Shown here: piece after piece, positions 45,798 to 56,316 of the stretch
How positions within the stretch are numbered: position 1 is the first letter of the stretch
Layout of the letters: every line of letters begins with the position of its first letter
Source of the DNA: Auricularia sp. M13
Taxonomy: Eukaryota > Basidiomycota > Agaricomycetes > Auriculariales > Auriculariaceae
DNA length: 64,000 bases
Direction: 5' to 3'
Assembly: GCA_037042915.1 (NCBI GenBank)
Contig: CM073201.1
Span: forward strand, 868,001 to 932,000
Program-made: the position numbers and the translations under genes
The notes under the pieces: model-generated
Database searches by the model: none
The model's input: the letters and a program-made list of their open reading frames with translations, nothing else
Told to the model about the DNA's origin: nothing

Positions 45798-46865
45798 TTA
45801 GAGCTCGTCTTCCTTCTTGACAGCAGAACTGCTGGCGGGACTGGGGCTTGTTTGTGGTGGTGCTGCAGGTGGTGGTGGTTGGGGTGGGAGGTACGGATAC
45901 GGCATGTGGGGAGGCGGCACGGGCATGCCGGGCGGGCGGGCGACGAGCGAGTTGAGCAGGACGGCGAGACCGGACATCTGCATGGGCTGGAGCAGGCTGA
46001 GGTTGATCGTAAGGTCGAGGGCGGTGCCGCCGTTGCTCGAGCCGAGCTGGACGCAGGGCGGCTGCGGCTGGTCGGCGGGCGGGAGGCTGGAGAGCGGGAC
46101 GGGCACGATGCCCATGTTGGTGAGGACCGGGAGGAGCCGGACTGGCAGCTGGACGGGGATGGGGGTGGTGAATGCCTCCGGCGGAGGCGGCGGGGGCGGC
46201 GGGTAGGGGTGGTATGCGTAGCCGGGCGGGAGCGAGGGGTACACAGGCGGCGGGAGCGCGTGCGGGCGCTGCGGGAGACGCTTGTTCTCGGCGGAGAGCA
46301 GCGCGGTGAAGGCGCGGTCGGCGTCGACGACGGCCTGCCAGAGCACGGCCTGCTCGCCGCCGGGGTACGGGCGCTGGGCGCTCGCGTCAGGGCGGCGGGA
46401 TCACCGGGAAGTATCCTGGGATTCTCACCGACGCGTCGCGGGTCCGGATCTCGCGGAAGCGGCTGCAGAGCGCGCGGTACCGGCCGTGGCACGCGATGGC
46501 GAACTCGGTCTCTGCGGGCGCGTCGTCAGGGTTGGGAGCGCGCGCGGCGGCGACGCGGGACGCGACCTTCGAGCTCCGCCTGCGCCGGGTCACGTGGTGC
46601 GGCGGCGTCGGCGGGGGCGCCGAGGGCGAGGACGCGGTCGAGGTCGGGCTGGGAGTGCTGGAAGACATGGTAGGGCAGCAGACGGTGGACCTTGTCCGTC
46701 TCCGAGCGGAACGGCGTCTCCGTGTCCGGGTACAGCGCGAGCGCGTGGTCGGCGGCGACGGCGGCGTGTATGCTGCGCGGACGTCAGCATACAGGCGGCG
46801 ACGGGCGGCGGGGGGAGGACGTGCCGTGCGGCAGGGCCGGCGGCGGCGGCGTTGGAGGACGACAT
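45798..46865 (-). CDS. GLTSCR1-domain protein (putative SWI/SNF-type remodeler subunit)
   Basis: The GLTSCR1 domain marks a subunit of GBAF-type SWI/SNF complexes. Here LYPDTETPFRSETDKVHRLL is followed by PYHVFQHSQPDLDRVLALG. After a 55-bp intron (46566-46512) comes ETEFAIACHGRYRALCSRFR, and after a second intron (46428-46374) RPYPGGEQAVLWQAVVDADR and a Pro-rich C-terminus ending VKKEDEL at 45798. Start: ATG 46865 (MSSSNAAAAGPAARHV) is the best candidate, but its frame must change by one base before the HAAVAADHALAL segment, so exon 1 is uncertain. It is transcribed away from the Fun30-like remodeler gene; the start codons are 126 bp apart. The domain call is from the motif, not a search. Confidence 0.72.
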
Positions 46866-46991
46866 CGGAGTCGGAGTTTGGAGGAGGGCCGCCTTTGATT
46901 TGTCTCCGGCGCTGCACCGCGTGTGGGCTCCCCCGTCGCGACCGCCAGCCAGCCCTGCTCGCCGTCCGCCCCGACGCCGACGCCGCCCGCC
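46866..46991. promoter_or_regulatory. 126-bp bidirectional promoter between two chromatin-remodeling genes
   Basis: The start codons of the GLTSCR1-domain gene (minus, 46865) and the Fun30-like gene (plus, 46992) face away from each other across 126 bp of GC-rich sequence. No TATA box is obvious. Shared regulation is likely from geometry alone. Confidence 0.5.
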
Positions 46992-49900
46992 ATGTACGGC
47001 AGCACATTCCAGGCCGGCTCCATGACCGCCGACGCCAACCGCGTGAGTGCCGCGTCGCCCGCCCCGCCCCCGCAGCGCCGCGATGCTGACCGCCGCCGCC
47101 AGGAGTCGGCGCTCAACCAGCTCAAGCAGCGCCAGCTCGTGCTCAACACCCTCAACCAGCGCCCGCTCTCCGGCCTCCAGATGCCCCCGCAGCAGTCCAG
47201 GGACGGCTCGCAGGCCCCGGCCTACTCGTTCGGCGCGCCCATGCTCAACCCCCAGCCCGTCGACACCTCCAACCTGCTCGGCTCCTCCTCGTCGTCGTCG
47301 GCGGTGCCCTCGGACACCTACAAGCCGCACCAGTCCCACTACGGCGCCCAGCTCGGCCTCGGCGGCGGCCTAGGAAACGCGTCCTGGCCCGGCGGCTTCG
47401 GCAACGACCTCCTCTCGCAGCCCAGCCTGTCCATGGGCGCAGGCCCCGTGCCGTCGTTTAACCCGCAGCCCGCCCAGCCGGCCCCGCTGTACGTTCCGCC
47501 GTCGCCGACAACGTCCCGCAAGCGCCCGGCAGACTCCATGCTCGACACCCAGTCGCTCATGGCCAACAAGCGCCCGCATGTCGACGGCGTCAACATCACC
47601 AACTCCATCCTCGGCTACGCCGGCGCCCCGCCGCTCAACTATGCCGCCAACAACACCAACTCCCTCGGAAACCTGAACCCCGCAAACGGTATGAACGGCA
47701 ACGGCCTCCCCTCCATGAACGGTATGAACGGCAATGGTATGGGCAACGGCTTGGGCAACTTGAACAACTTGAATATGTCGGGCCTCGCGGCGCTGAACGG
47801 CGGCATGGGGCTCCAAAACCTCAACAACCCGCTCGTCGGTGGACAAAATAACTTTTTCCAAGACGCCAACCGCGGCATCGGCAATGCCATGAACGGCCTC
47901 AACATGCACGGCATGGCCAACATGGGCATGGGCAATGGCGGCTTCAACATGAACGGCCTGAACGGCCACATGAACAACGGCAACCACCTCGGCAACCTCA
48001 CTCCCCAGCAATTCTACGCCGCCCAGCAGCAGCAGCAGCGCTTCCAGCACTACAACCCGCAGCAGCGCGGCTTCCCGCAGATGCAGCAGCAACAAGTCGT
48101 CGACCAGGCGAGGCTCGCACAGCAGCGCATTTTGGCGCAGCAGCGCGAGGCCGCAAAGCAGAAGGCCAAGGCTTCTGCCATCTACGCGAAGCGCACGGAG
48201 CTCAAGAAGGCCCGCAGCGGCACGGGCGGTGACGGGAGCGACTATGAGTCGGACTACCATGAGACGAGCCGGCCGAAGCCACGGCCCAAGAAGCGGCGCG
48301 TCGTCGACTCGGACGACGACGGCGACGACTTCGGCGACGACCCGAGCCACTTTGCCGCGGACGTGCCGGTGATTGCGCCTGAAGTCCTCGCGGCGAAGGC
48401 GTTGCAACTGTTCAACGAGGCCGACGAGACGAGCTTGACGGAGCTGCTCAACTGCACGGCGGAGCAGGCGCGCGCGGTGATCGAGCTGCGGCCGTACGCC
48501 AACGCGGACGAGTTCGAGGGCAAGCTGAAGAAGGTGCTGACGAAGGGCCGCGGGCGCGGCGTGAGCGTGCCGACGCGCATGTTCGAGGAGTGCCAGGACC
48601 AGCTGCGCGGGTACCACGCCGTGGACTCGCTCGTCGAGTCGTGCGAGCGCACGGGCGCGCAGCTGCGCGCGGTGCTCGACATGTGGTCGCAGCACACCGC
48701 GAGCGGCGCGACGCCCGGCAGCGGCACGCGCACGCCGGATAACGAGCGCGACGCCGCGACGCACCTCGTCGCCGTCGCGCCGCCCGCGAACGCCGAGATC
48801 GCGCGCCGGTCGGCGATGAAGGACTACATCTCCAAGCAGCCCGCGCTCGTGCGCGAGGAGTACACGCTCAAGGACTACCAGATGCTCGGCCTCAACTGGC
48901 TCAACCTGCTCTACTCGCGACGGCTGAGCTGCATCCTCGCAGACGAGATGGGTGAGCCTCGCTGCTTTCTGCCCCCGTTTGGTGCGCCTTTGCTGACGTA
49001 TTGGGCAGGTCTGGGCAAGACGATCCAGGTGATCTCGTTCCTCGCGCATCTGAAGGCGCACGGCGGGAAGGGCCCGCACTTGGTGATCGTGCCGTCGTCG
49101 ACGCTGGAGAACTGGGTGCGCGAGTTCGAGCGGTTCGCGCCGAGCATCGGCGTGCAGACGTACTACGGCGGCCAGCGCGACCGCGCGGAGCTGCGCGCGA
49201 CGCTCGTCGACGCGGCCGACAAGCCCGCCGGGTGGGAGGTGCTCGTCACGACGTACAACCTCGCGCAGAGCTCCGACCTCGACCGCAAGTTTCTGCGGAG
49301 GATCGACTGGGAGGTGTGTCCCTCCTTCCGTTTTCGTGCTGATCGGATTGGATTGGAGGCGCGGGAATGCTGATGGATTTTCTTGTTTTGATTGCGTTTT
49401 TGCAGACGTGCGTGTTCGATGAAGGCCATGTGCTCAAGAACTGCCATTCGCAGCGGTACAAGAATTTGATGAACATCCATTCCAACTGGCGCCTGCTGCT
49501 CACCGGCACACCGCTGCAGAATAACTTGCAGGAGCTTGTGGTATGTCTCTTCGTTTGTATTTGGCTCTGGGTAATTGCTGATGATTGGGCTGCAGTCGTT
49601 GATGAGCTTCATCCTGCCTGAGCAGTTTGAGCCCGTCACCAACTCGCTGCGCGCAATCTTCAAGGTCAAAAATGAGGCGACCAACATGCTGTACCGCGAG
49701 CGCACGATGCGCGCAAAGCGAATGATGATGCCCTTCGTGCTGCGGCGGCGGAAGGACCAGGTAATTTGCCGAGCGAAAGGCTGTCGAATGTTTGGTTTTG
49801 CTTACGCGATGGACAGGTGCTGAAGGACCTGCCAAAGAAGACGGAGCGGATAGAGTGGTGCGAGATGACGGAGACGCAGGGCGAGCATTATCGCGAGGTG

Positions 49901-51219
49901 CTGCAGCGCTCGCGCAAGATGCTGCTCGAGCAGGCCGCGGCAGCATCGGCTGCCGCGGCGTCGAGCTCGACCGCGCCGTCTGCCACGGCGACGCCGCAGC
50001 CTGAGACGCCGCAGCCAGCGACGGGCAGCACGCGCGCCAAGACGCGCAAAAATCGCGAGCTGGCCAGCCTCGAGATGGACGCGCCGCCGACGCCGGAGTC
50101 GCGCGCGGCGGCGACGAAGAAGCCCGGTGCGGCGGACTTGAGCACGAACGTGCTCATGGACCTGCGCAAGGCCGCAAGCCACCCGGCGCTGTTCCGCATC
50201 GAGTACGACGACGCACTGCTCAAGAAGATGGCGAGAGCTTGCAAGCTCGACGAGCAGTTCAAGGACTCGAACGAGGCGTTTATCGTCGAGGATATGAGCG
50301 TCATGACTGACTCGGAGCTGCAGCATTTCTGCCAGACCCATGACGTGCGTCTTGCCCCTGCTCATCTTTTTTAACTGTTTCTCCTGTGTGCTAATGTAGG
50401 TCTGGCAGTGTGTGGCCAAATTCGCGCGATCCGAGGACATGTTCTTGAACTCGGGCAAGATAAAAGCGCTCGTCAAGCTCCTTGATACCTACCGCGAGGC
50501 CAAGCGCCGCGTGCTTATCTTTTCTCAGGTGCGTTGCTTGCAATATTTCGTCCTTCAGTAGGATACTCATCGTGATGTCCAGTTCACTCAAGTACTGGAT
50601 ATCCTGCGGGCCGTGTTGGACTTCAGGGATGTCAAGTACCTTCTCCTGACTGGCCAGACGGCGGTCGACACGCGTCTCGGTCTGGTCGACGAGTTCAACC
50701 AGGACGAGAGCATCGAGGTCTTCCTGCTTTCGACTAAGGCGGGCGGCATGGGCATTAACTTGACCGCCGCGAGCGTTGTTATCCTGTTCGACCAGGACTT
50801 CAACCCGCATAACGACAAGCAGGCTGCTGACCGCGCGTACCGCATCGGCCAGAAGAACGATGTGGACGTCATCAAGCTCATTTCAAAGGGCACGATAGAG
50901 GTATGCATGTGTCTAGCGGGCATGAGGTATGATTCACTGAGGCGCCGGTTTGTAGGAGGATATAATGCGGCTGGGCGAGACCAAGCTCGCGCTGGACGAG
51001 GCTGTTGCCGGCGAGACGCTCGGTGCGAGTGCTGATACGGACGACCCCGAGGCTGCGGGCGTCGAGAGCGTTGCCGAGAAGCAGATCAAGGCATCCCTCG
51101 TGGAGGCCATCAAGCGGCAACTCGATGCCCCTCCTCCAGCAGCCACGAAAACGGAGGATGCGCCGCCGCCGCCCTCGTCGTCGTCGCCGTCAGACTCCGT
51201 CGTCAAGCCCGAGACGTGA
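46992..51219 (+). CDS. FUN30: Fun30/SMARCAD1-type SNF2 chromatin remodeler
   Basis: This is an ATP-dependent remodeler of the Snf2 superfamily; the family acts in heterochromatin silencing and DNA-end resection. Exons 46992-48951, 49009-49313, 49406-49540, 49596-49760, 49817-50344, 50400-50528, 50583-50900 and 50956-51219 sum to 3,804 nt (1,267 residues), all in frame. The N-terminus is Pro/Gln-rich, then Asn/Gly/Met-rich (residues about 215-335), then Gln-rich. KPRPKKRR (about 429) is a likely NLS before an acidic patch. A helical [19 protein letters not shown] region precedes the ATPase. Motif I DEMGLGKT spans the first splice site; DEGH is at 760-763; [10 protein letters not shown], then [10 protein letters not shown] and RAYRIGQ complete the helicase lobes. 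A 40-odd-residue Ala/Pro insert lies between the lobes. ATG 46992 is chosen as the first Met. The C-tail is Pro/Ser-rich. Confidence 0.95.
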
Positions 51220-51600
51220 CGCGATGCGACGTGTGCCCGCCGCTGTCTCGTTGTGCTTGCTTGCATGTGTTGTATTATTTACACCGGTCCCCCTGGCTCT
51301 GGTCTCGTCTCCTGCATTTGTCGTCGTCGTCGTCGCGCTTTGGCTGGTAGAGTATATACGTAGATTCCCGCGGTCACCCCTTCCCCTCCTCTGCCACCTT
51401 GATTCTGCTTTCTTGGTTTCCGGCCGCGTGCATGGTTTGCTGCCTCCTGCCCCCCTCATCTCTTTACATTAGCGGACCTGATCATTGTACAATCGATACG
51501 ACCCCTGTGAACATATCCAAAGCGAATTCTCTTCTCATTGAACGGGAGATGGTCACTGGTTGTGTCCAGCACAGTCACAAGTCACGACCACAAGGACCGT

Positions 51601-53433
51601 GATGGCGTCGGCTGACCCTCGGACGTCCGAGCGGAGTTACGCCACAAACTCGCGCTTGACCAGAGACTTGCATCTTGGGATGTCGGCGAATAGTGCAAGG
51701 TACGTCTATCCCCCGCATGTCGCTTGTACTTATCCAGGCGCCGTTCAGGTCAACGCCTGTCGATTCCAGGGACGGCTCTCCAGAATCGTAAGTGTGCACG
51801 CAGTATCTCGCTCCTTAACGCGCGCGCCGATGCACATGCTGGATAGATCGAGAAGCGACAGCCCTGCCGCAAAGCAGTGAGTGCGTTTGAACTCTGGCCT
51901 GACCGTCGTGGCAGGCACTCATAATGCTCCTGGTCACGCAGTACTTTCAGATCGCCTTTAAGTGTGTGCAGCCGTTAGGCGTCGAGTCGCTTTTGACCTC
52001 GCTGAAGGCTGTGCGAATCGCCGCGTGAATTCGAGTTCTGGTTCGCTTGCTTCAGAGGAAGAGCCATCGACGTCGACCACTCGCATCCGCTCTTCGACGA
52101 GGTCTTTGACACGTCCATAGTGGTGTGTCAACGCCGCGTCGTTCCAAGGCCGACCGCCCCTCAACATTGTGCAGAACGGCGATTTTCCCCCGCCGCGAAA
52201 CCGAAGGCTCGATCCGTTCTATGAGGAGCTCTCAGATATCTTCACCTTCACGACGTCCGGCGACGGATCCGAGAGGCATGACCCCTGGAAAATTTGCCAC
52301 AACGCCGACATTCTTTGCTCGGAATATCGCGTCTTCAGAAAGCTCGGCGGCTTCAATAAGGCCAGCCTCCGGGGACCGGTGCATACCCTCCTGGAGAGGG
52401 CGTTCGTGGTACATGCTGAGATGGAGCTCCTGTAGGCTTTCTTTCTGCGTTTTCTTGCGTTTCTCCGAGTCGCCGAGCTGAGACGACACCTGGCCCGCAG
52501 ACTGGAGATCCCGGTGTTTTTGCCACAAGTCTACGAGAACGTGCGACAGGCACTCAACCTCGCTCCCAAGAGCACGACGGTAATGGAATCGGTTGTCTAC
52601 CAGGAGGCCGCCCTCGACATGCACGGCCTGACTGAAGTGGATGCGGATGTGCTGTTCCTGGGGAGCGCGATCCATCTCCTCCACCGCAGGTTTGTTGGTA
52701 TAACATTGGACCACTTTCCGGTTGTCCAGCTCGTTACCGCGTACGAGATGGAGGAAGGCTCGGCACACCGCAAGGTCCAGATGGATGTGCTCCTCGCCCT
52801 CCTCCATCGTCGTTTTCTGGGCTTTTCAGAGCGACCTGTCCATGCCCTCGCTGTCTCGCAGGACAGGGTTCGCTACTATCACGGTGTCTGGGAGGACGAC
52901 GTGAGTACACTCATCTCTCCATGCATGGTTCACTGGCATTATTTCTGATCAAGCACCGGGAGCGTAGAGACCAACCATCACTCGCTATGTAGGATGTGCG
53001 CTCGGTATCGACACGTTGCGAGGCTGGGTCCGACTCTACATCCTCCTCATCCGAATCCGACAAGAAATCGAAAATACCCCTCTTGGTCTCATTCCGGGCC
53101 TCGAAGTTCAAGGCAAGAGGGACTGGAGACTTGAGCTCCCCGAGAGCCTGAGAGCGCAGAAAAGGAAGAGGAGCACGAGTCCTGCGGTATCCACCGTGAC
53201 CGAAAAGAAAACACGGGGTGAGGTGGGCTCTGCCAGTGGCGATTCTCCGCGAGCAATGACACAGGATCCGGAAGCCCAGTCGGAGGAGCGCGATGCAAAC
53301 AACACTGCGAGTCGGACTCGACTTGAACCCCACGTCGCGGACCGTCTTGTCTTGCATTCGCCCAGCCCGGTACGACCCAAGCCCGACCTTGAGGCCATGC
53401 TCGGAGAAGCATTGAGTCCTGGAGATGCGTGAC
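51601..53433 (+). CDS. hypothetical multi-exon protein
   Basis: Candidate start MASADPRTSERSYATNS at 51601, then small exons. Better-supported parts follow: QYFQIAFKCVQPLGVESLLT (about 51940-52025), IDVDHSHPLFDEVFDTSIVV, FQGRPPLNIVQNGDFPPPRN to VVHAEMELL (to about 52434), an intron (CT|GTAGGC..CCGCAG) closing in frame with LEIPVFLPQVYENVRQALNL, HGLTEVDADVLFLGSAIHLL, a GTGAGT donor near 52899, then LRGWVRLYILLIRIRQEIEN and a charged tail ending at 53433. One extra base near 52122 separates two otherwise continuous parts. No domain is recognised. Exon limits at the 5' end are tentative. Confidence 0.5.
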
Positions 53434-53651
53434 TTCCCGAGTCAGTCCACTTTCCTTGCGACTACTTGTGTATTTTTATCCGTATAAATTCAAAGTTGGA
53501 GAAAGTTGTGCGATATTGTGCGTTCACGCGCCTTGAGCTTGACGACGTATGTCCGAGGCACACACGTGAGATCTCGTCTCATCAAAGGGTTTCAGTCTGA
53601 AACTAGAAGAATGCTTCATCCATCGTTATATTCATACAATACGCAAAGACA

Positions 53652-54186
53652 TTAATTTCGCGCAAGTTCGTGCTCTGCGAGGAGCTGAGAATTTATCAGA
53701 TGGAGGCGAAGGGGCATTGAACTGCAGGCTGACCATGTTCGGAATGCCGTTCGAGATAGGATACACGTGCTGGCAATTTGGGCACACCATGCTGCCTTCT
53801 TCAATGTGAATCTGGCTGTAGGTTAGGATTGGTGCTATATATGTCGTTTGGATGCTAACTTCAAGCAAGACGCGATGCAACGCTTTCAGCTGGTCCTCCG
53901 AAGCCGACGAGGCGTCCAAGGGTTCTTGCGGTAACGAATCATCACCTAGCTGTGGTTTTTTTTATTATAAGGGATTGAAATGGTACAGAATCCTATCACA
54001 CACCTGCCTCGCAGCTTGCACGAGCGCCGTCCATTCCAAGCGGGGGATAAAGCCGCGCAGAAATTCTTCGCTGAAGTCGGCTTCTCGGAGGGCAACCTGG
54101 ACATCGCGCAGCTCCAGCGGGAAGTTGTTGCTGTTGCAATTTTTCGCGTGGCAAGCGAGCAGATTGTGCGTGAGCAGGCGCACCAT
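53652..54186 (-). CDS. TRM112: TRM112, methyltransferase activator subunit
   Basis: Trm112 is the small zinc-binding partner that stabilises several methyltransferases acting on tRNA, 18S rRNA and release factor eRF1. Exons 54186-54004, 53949-53860, 53811-53734 and 53684-53652 give 127 residues, the usual size, with introns of 54, 48 and 49 bp and clean phases. The N-terminus MVRLLTHNLLACHAKNC gives zinc ligands Cys12 and Cys17; MVCPNCQHVYPISNGIPNM gives Cys101 and Cys104; the end LLAEHELARN is typical. The second donor is GTTAGC, slightly unusual. The gene is divergent from BET5, with 84 bp between start codons. It appears intact. Confidence 0.95.
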
Positions 54187-54270
54187 CGCGATTCGCGATT
54201 CGCGCGTAAAGCAGAGCAAGAAACGCGGCGGCGCGTTTGCAAGTCCGCCACCGGCGCTCTTGCCTCGACC
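54187..54270. promoter_or_regulatory. 84-bp bidirectional promoter of TRM112 and BET5
   Basis: The two start codons point outward from this 84-bp gap. It contains a short direct repeat (CGATTCGCGATTCGCG) near the TRM112 side and no obvious TATA box. The transcripts may overlap at their 5' ends. Confidence 0.5.
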
Positions 54271-54987
54271 ATGATCTACAGTCTGTACGTGTTCGACCGG
54301 CACTGCGCCTGCATCTACTATCAGGACTGGCACCGCGCCAAACGGCCGCGGCCAGCAGCGGAGGGCACCATCCTCGCTGGTGTCTCGCGCGCCGTGTCTG
54401 CGCAGAGCGCCGGCGCGGCGGGGACGCAGTCGGCGTTCAGCAGCCCGCGCAACACTCTCGCATCTAACTCAGGCATTGTTCTCGCTGTCGCGAACGACGG
54501 CGGGCCGACGCTCGCGCTCTCGCCCACGCGCGAGCAGCCACCATCGCCCCTCGCAACTCAGGCGCCGCCGCCTCCGCCCATGACCGCCTTGCCCTTTGAT
54601 GAGGAGTCGAAACTAGTCTATGGTGTCTTGCTTTCGCTACGAAATATGATCAAGAAACTGTCTGGCCGGTACGCTTGCTTCATCTCTTCCTCCTCATCCC
54701 AATATGAACTCGAATGCAGAGACGAGCAATTTACCGGCTACCGCACCTCCACATACAAATTCCACGTCTTCGAGACTCTAAGCGGCTACAAATTTATTCT
54801 GCTCTCCGACCCGACGACGGACTCACTTCGGTTTATGCTGCGGCAACTCTACGCAGGCCCGTTCGTCGAGTACGTCGTGAAGAACCCGCTCGTGCGCATG
54901 GACTCCAAAGTCCAGGGAATAGACAACGATAACTTCCGTCTGGCCACGGATCGCCTTGTACGCTCTCATCCTGCTTTCGCAACGTAA
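54271..54987 (+). CDS. BET5: TRAPP complex subunit Bet5 (TRAPPC1)
   Basis: Bet5 is a longin-fold core subunit of TRAPP, the exchange factor for Ypt1/Rab1 in ER-to-Golgi traffic and autophagy. Exons 54271-54668 and 54720-54987 (51-bp intron) encode 221 residues. The start MIYSLYVFDRHCACIYYQDW and the later blocks DEESKLVYGVLLSLRNMIKK, YRTSTYKFHVFETLSGYKF and FVEYVVKNPLVRMD are the family hallmarks. Residues about 30-108 are an Ala/Ser/Pro-rich insertion between the first strand pair and the helix, making it longer than animal homologues. An open frame extends upstream of ATG 54271 but overlaps the TRM112 coding strand and is not used here. Confidence 0.93.
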   Translation: MIYSLYVFDRHCACIYYQDWHRAKRPRPAAEGTILAGVSRAVSAQSAGAAGTQSAFSSPRNTLASNSGIVLAVANDGGPTLALSPTREQPPSPLATQAPPPPPMTALPFDEESKLVYGVLLSLRNMIKKLSGRYACFISSSSSQYELECRDEQFTGYRTSTYKFHVFETLSGYKFILLSDPTTDSLRFMLRQLYAGPFVEYVVKNPLVRMDSKVQGIDNDNFRLATDRLVRSHPAFAT

Positions 54988-54999
54988 CTTTAGGACCTT

Positions 55000-55650
55000 G
55001 ATGTATTTGTCGCTGCCTGCGATGGGGCTGGAATATGCAGTCGCATGGCCCGGTCCACCTTGTCTCATATTGTAACGGGCTGAGAAGCCAAGGAATTGGT
55101 CGATTCCCAAGAGGACGCTCTGAGTCTGCCGTCGGTATCTATGTCACCACGCAGACAGACTTCAGCCTCGGGGCTGATGAGGCCTCGCGCGATGACCTGA
55201 CCTAGTGCAATTGGACGCGGGGATTCGAGCCCTACCGAATTCCGACTCTAATGACGTGCACAACCTAAATCACCAACCCAGGTGCTGCTATGAAGGTGGT
55301 GGGAAGACAACGTGGCCGTCGCAGTGCCTATGACTCGTAGCCCACCCGTCAAGCATCAAGATGCACCTCACCGGTATAGTACTTACAGTCGCATGAGTTG
55401 CGGAGACCAGGCGGAGACTCTATACTCTTGGCACGTACCCGAAAAATTCATTACTCATCCTCAGGCTGAGTGACTTCCTGTCGGATCTGGGACCAGTGGC
55501 AGCAGACGGCTTGATTACTTGGCGGCTCAAGCGCTCACAGTTAGACGTGGCCATACGCCCATAACACGGTTGTGGGCGGGACAGGATTGACTGGGGAATT
55601 GCGCGAGAAAAGTACAGCGGCGTAAGGGATTGCATATAGACCGGCACGAG
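55000..55650. other. no gene recognised
   Basis: 3' flank of BET5 and spacer. A T-arm-like GGATTCGAGCCC near 55211-55223 has no matching acceptor or anticodon arm (see rejected items). Confidence 0.45.
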
Positions 55651-55651
55651 T

Positions 55652-56045
55652 TCACATATTGAAGCAGTCCTCATCGGGAAAGAACCATCTCCACGGACCG
55701 CAGTCGTCCTCCTCTAGATATCCTGATGACAGCTCGAATGCGACCTGCAAGTTTGGAAATGAAGCACACAACTCCTTCAGGTCGTCCCGCGGCACCCTGA
55801 AACCGCCGAGGGCAAGACGCTGCAGTGCGCCAGGAGCAATGGTCCTGCGAATGAAGAGTTGGATGTGCGCGACGGAGACAGGCAACGGAGACGGGATGTC
55901 CGGCGTGCATGCAGGATATGTGACATCCTCATTCACTTGAACGAGGCGCAGAAGCGCAATAGCGTGCCGGCGCGGGTGACAAAAGTCGGCCTGTAAGGCG
56001 ACACAAGTCGCGTCTCAGCCGTATGCACAAATAGCGTATCAGTCT
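55652..56045 (-). pseudogene. 3' part of an F-box/LRR-type gene, separated from its 5' part
   Basis: The minus frame reads DVTYPACTPDIPSP.., HIQLFIRRTIAPGALQRLAL, VPRDDLKELCASFPNLQVAF and stops after FFPDEDCFNM. The LQRLALGG..LKELCASFPNLQ pattern is that of a terminal leucine-rich segment in mushroom F-box proteins. No F-box lies directly upstream. The likely 5' half is at 60877-60119 on the same strand, beyond about 4 kb of mobile elements. At the upstream edge the sequence is a spliced-looking run of two short exons (55991-56045) in direct contact with this one. Confidence 0.5.
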
Positions 56046-56167
56046 TAATTCACCTGTAAGGCGACACAAGTCGCGTCTACACGAGAAACAATAAGTACAG
56101 GTGAAGCAAATGAGAAATAGCCCAAATCCACGTACCTCAGCCGTATGCGCAAATAGCGTATCGGTCT
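55991..56167 (-). repeat. tandem exon copies, one with and one without an intron
   Basis: On the minus strand, copy A is a 32-nt exon (56167-56136), a 59-bp GT..AG intron (56135-56077, GTACGT..GTGTAG) and a 23-nt exon (56076-56054) followed by GTGAATTA. Copy B is the same 32 nt (56045-56014, two transitions different) joined directly to the same 23 nt (56013-55991) and then to the coding sequence below. The intron of A is absent from B to the base. Confidence 0.85.
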
Positions 56168-56224
56168 GAGGTACAAACTCCGCTCAGTCAGGGCCAAAAG
56201 GGCCGGAGGCTGCGCTTGCATCCG

Positions 56225-56282
56225 GTGGCTGTGTTGCATTCTGTCAGGTTTTGGGAAACCTGACAGAATGCAACACAGCCAC
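56225..56282. repeat. 27-bp perfect inverted repeat, 4-nt loop
   Basis: Arms 56225-56251 and 56256-56282 are exact reverse complements around TGGG. It lies 18 bp beyond the predicted 3' LTR start of the copia element (TGTCAGAATG on the minus strand, 56309-56300, after a G-rich polypurine tract). Confidence 0.85.
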
Positions 56283-56316
56283 ATCCCAATGTTCCCACGC
56301 ATTCTGACACCCCCAC

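Noticed and set aside
45852-46673. 273-residue plus-strand frame over the GLTSCR1-domain gene
   Set aside because: Gly/Arg-rich shadow of Pro-rich codons on the opposite strand.
46780-46810. 20-nt intron in the GLTSCR1-domain gene (GTATGCTGAC..GCGCAG)
   Set aside because: It has donor, branch and acceptor look-alikes, but it is far below workable intron length and does not bring the two frames together.
47370-49079. 569-residue open frame on the minus strand opposite Fun30
   Set aside because: It is a GC-rich shadow of the Fun30 coding strand, made of Arg/Leu/Val/His-rich sequence with no start context or domain.
53980-54270. N-terminal extension of BET5 in the same open frame
   Set aside because: This stretch is the antisense of TRM112 exon 1; MIYSLYVFDRH at 54271 is the family's normal N-terminus.
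55195-55300. Possible tRNA around GGATTCGAGCCC
   Set aside because: The T-arm-like box is present, but no 7-bp acceptor pairing, A-box or anticodon stem could be placed on either strand.
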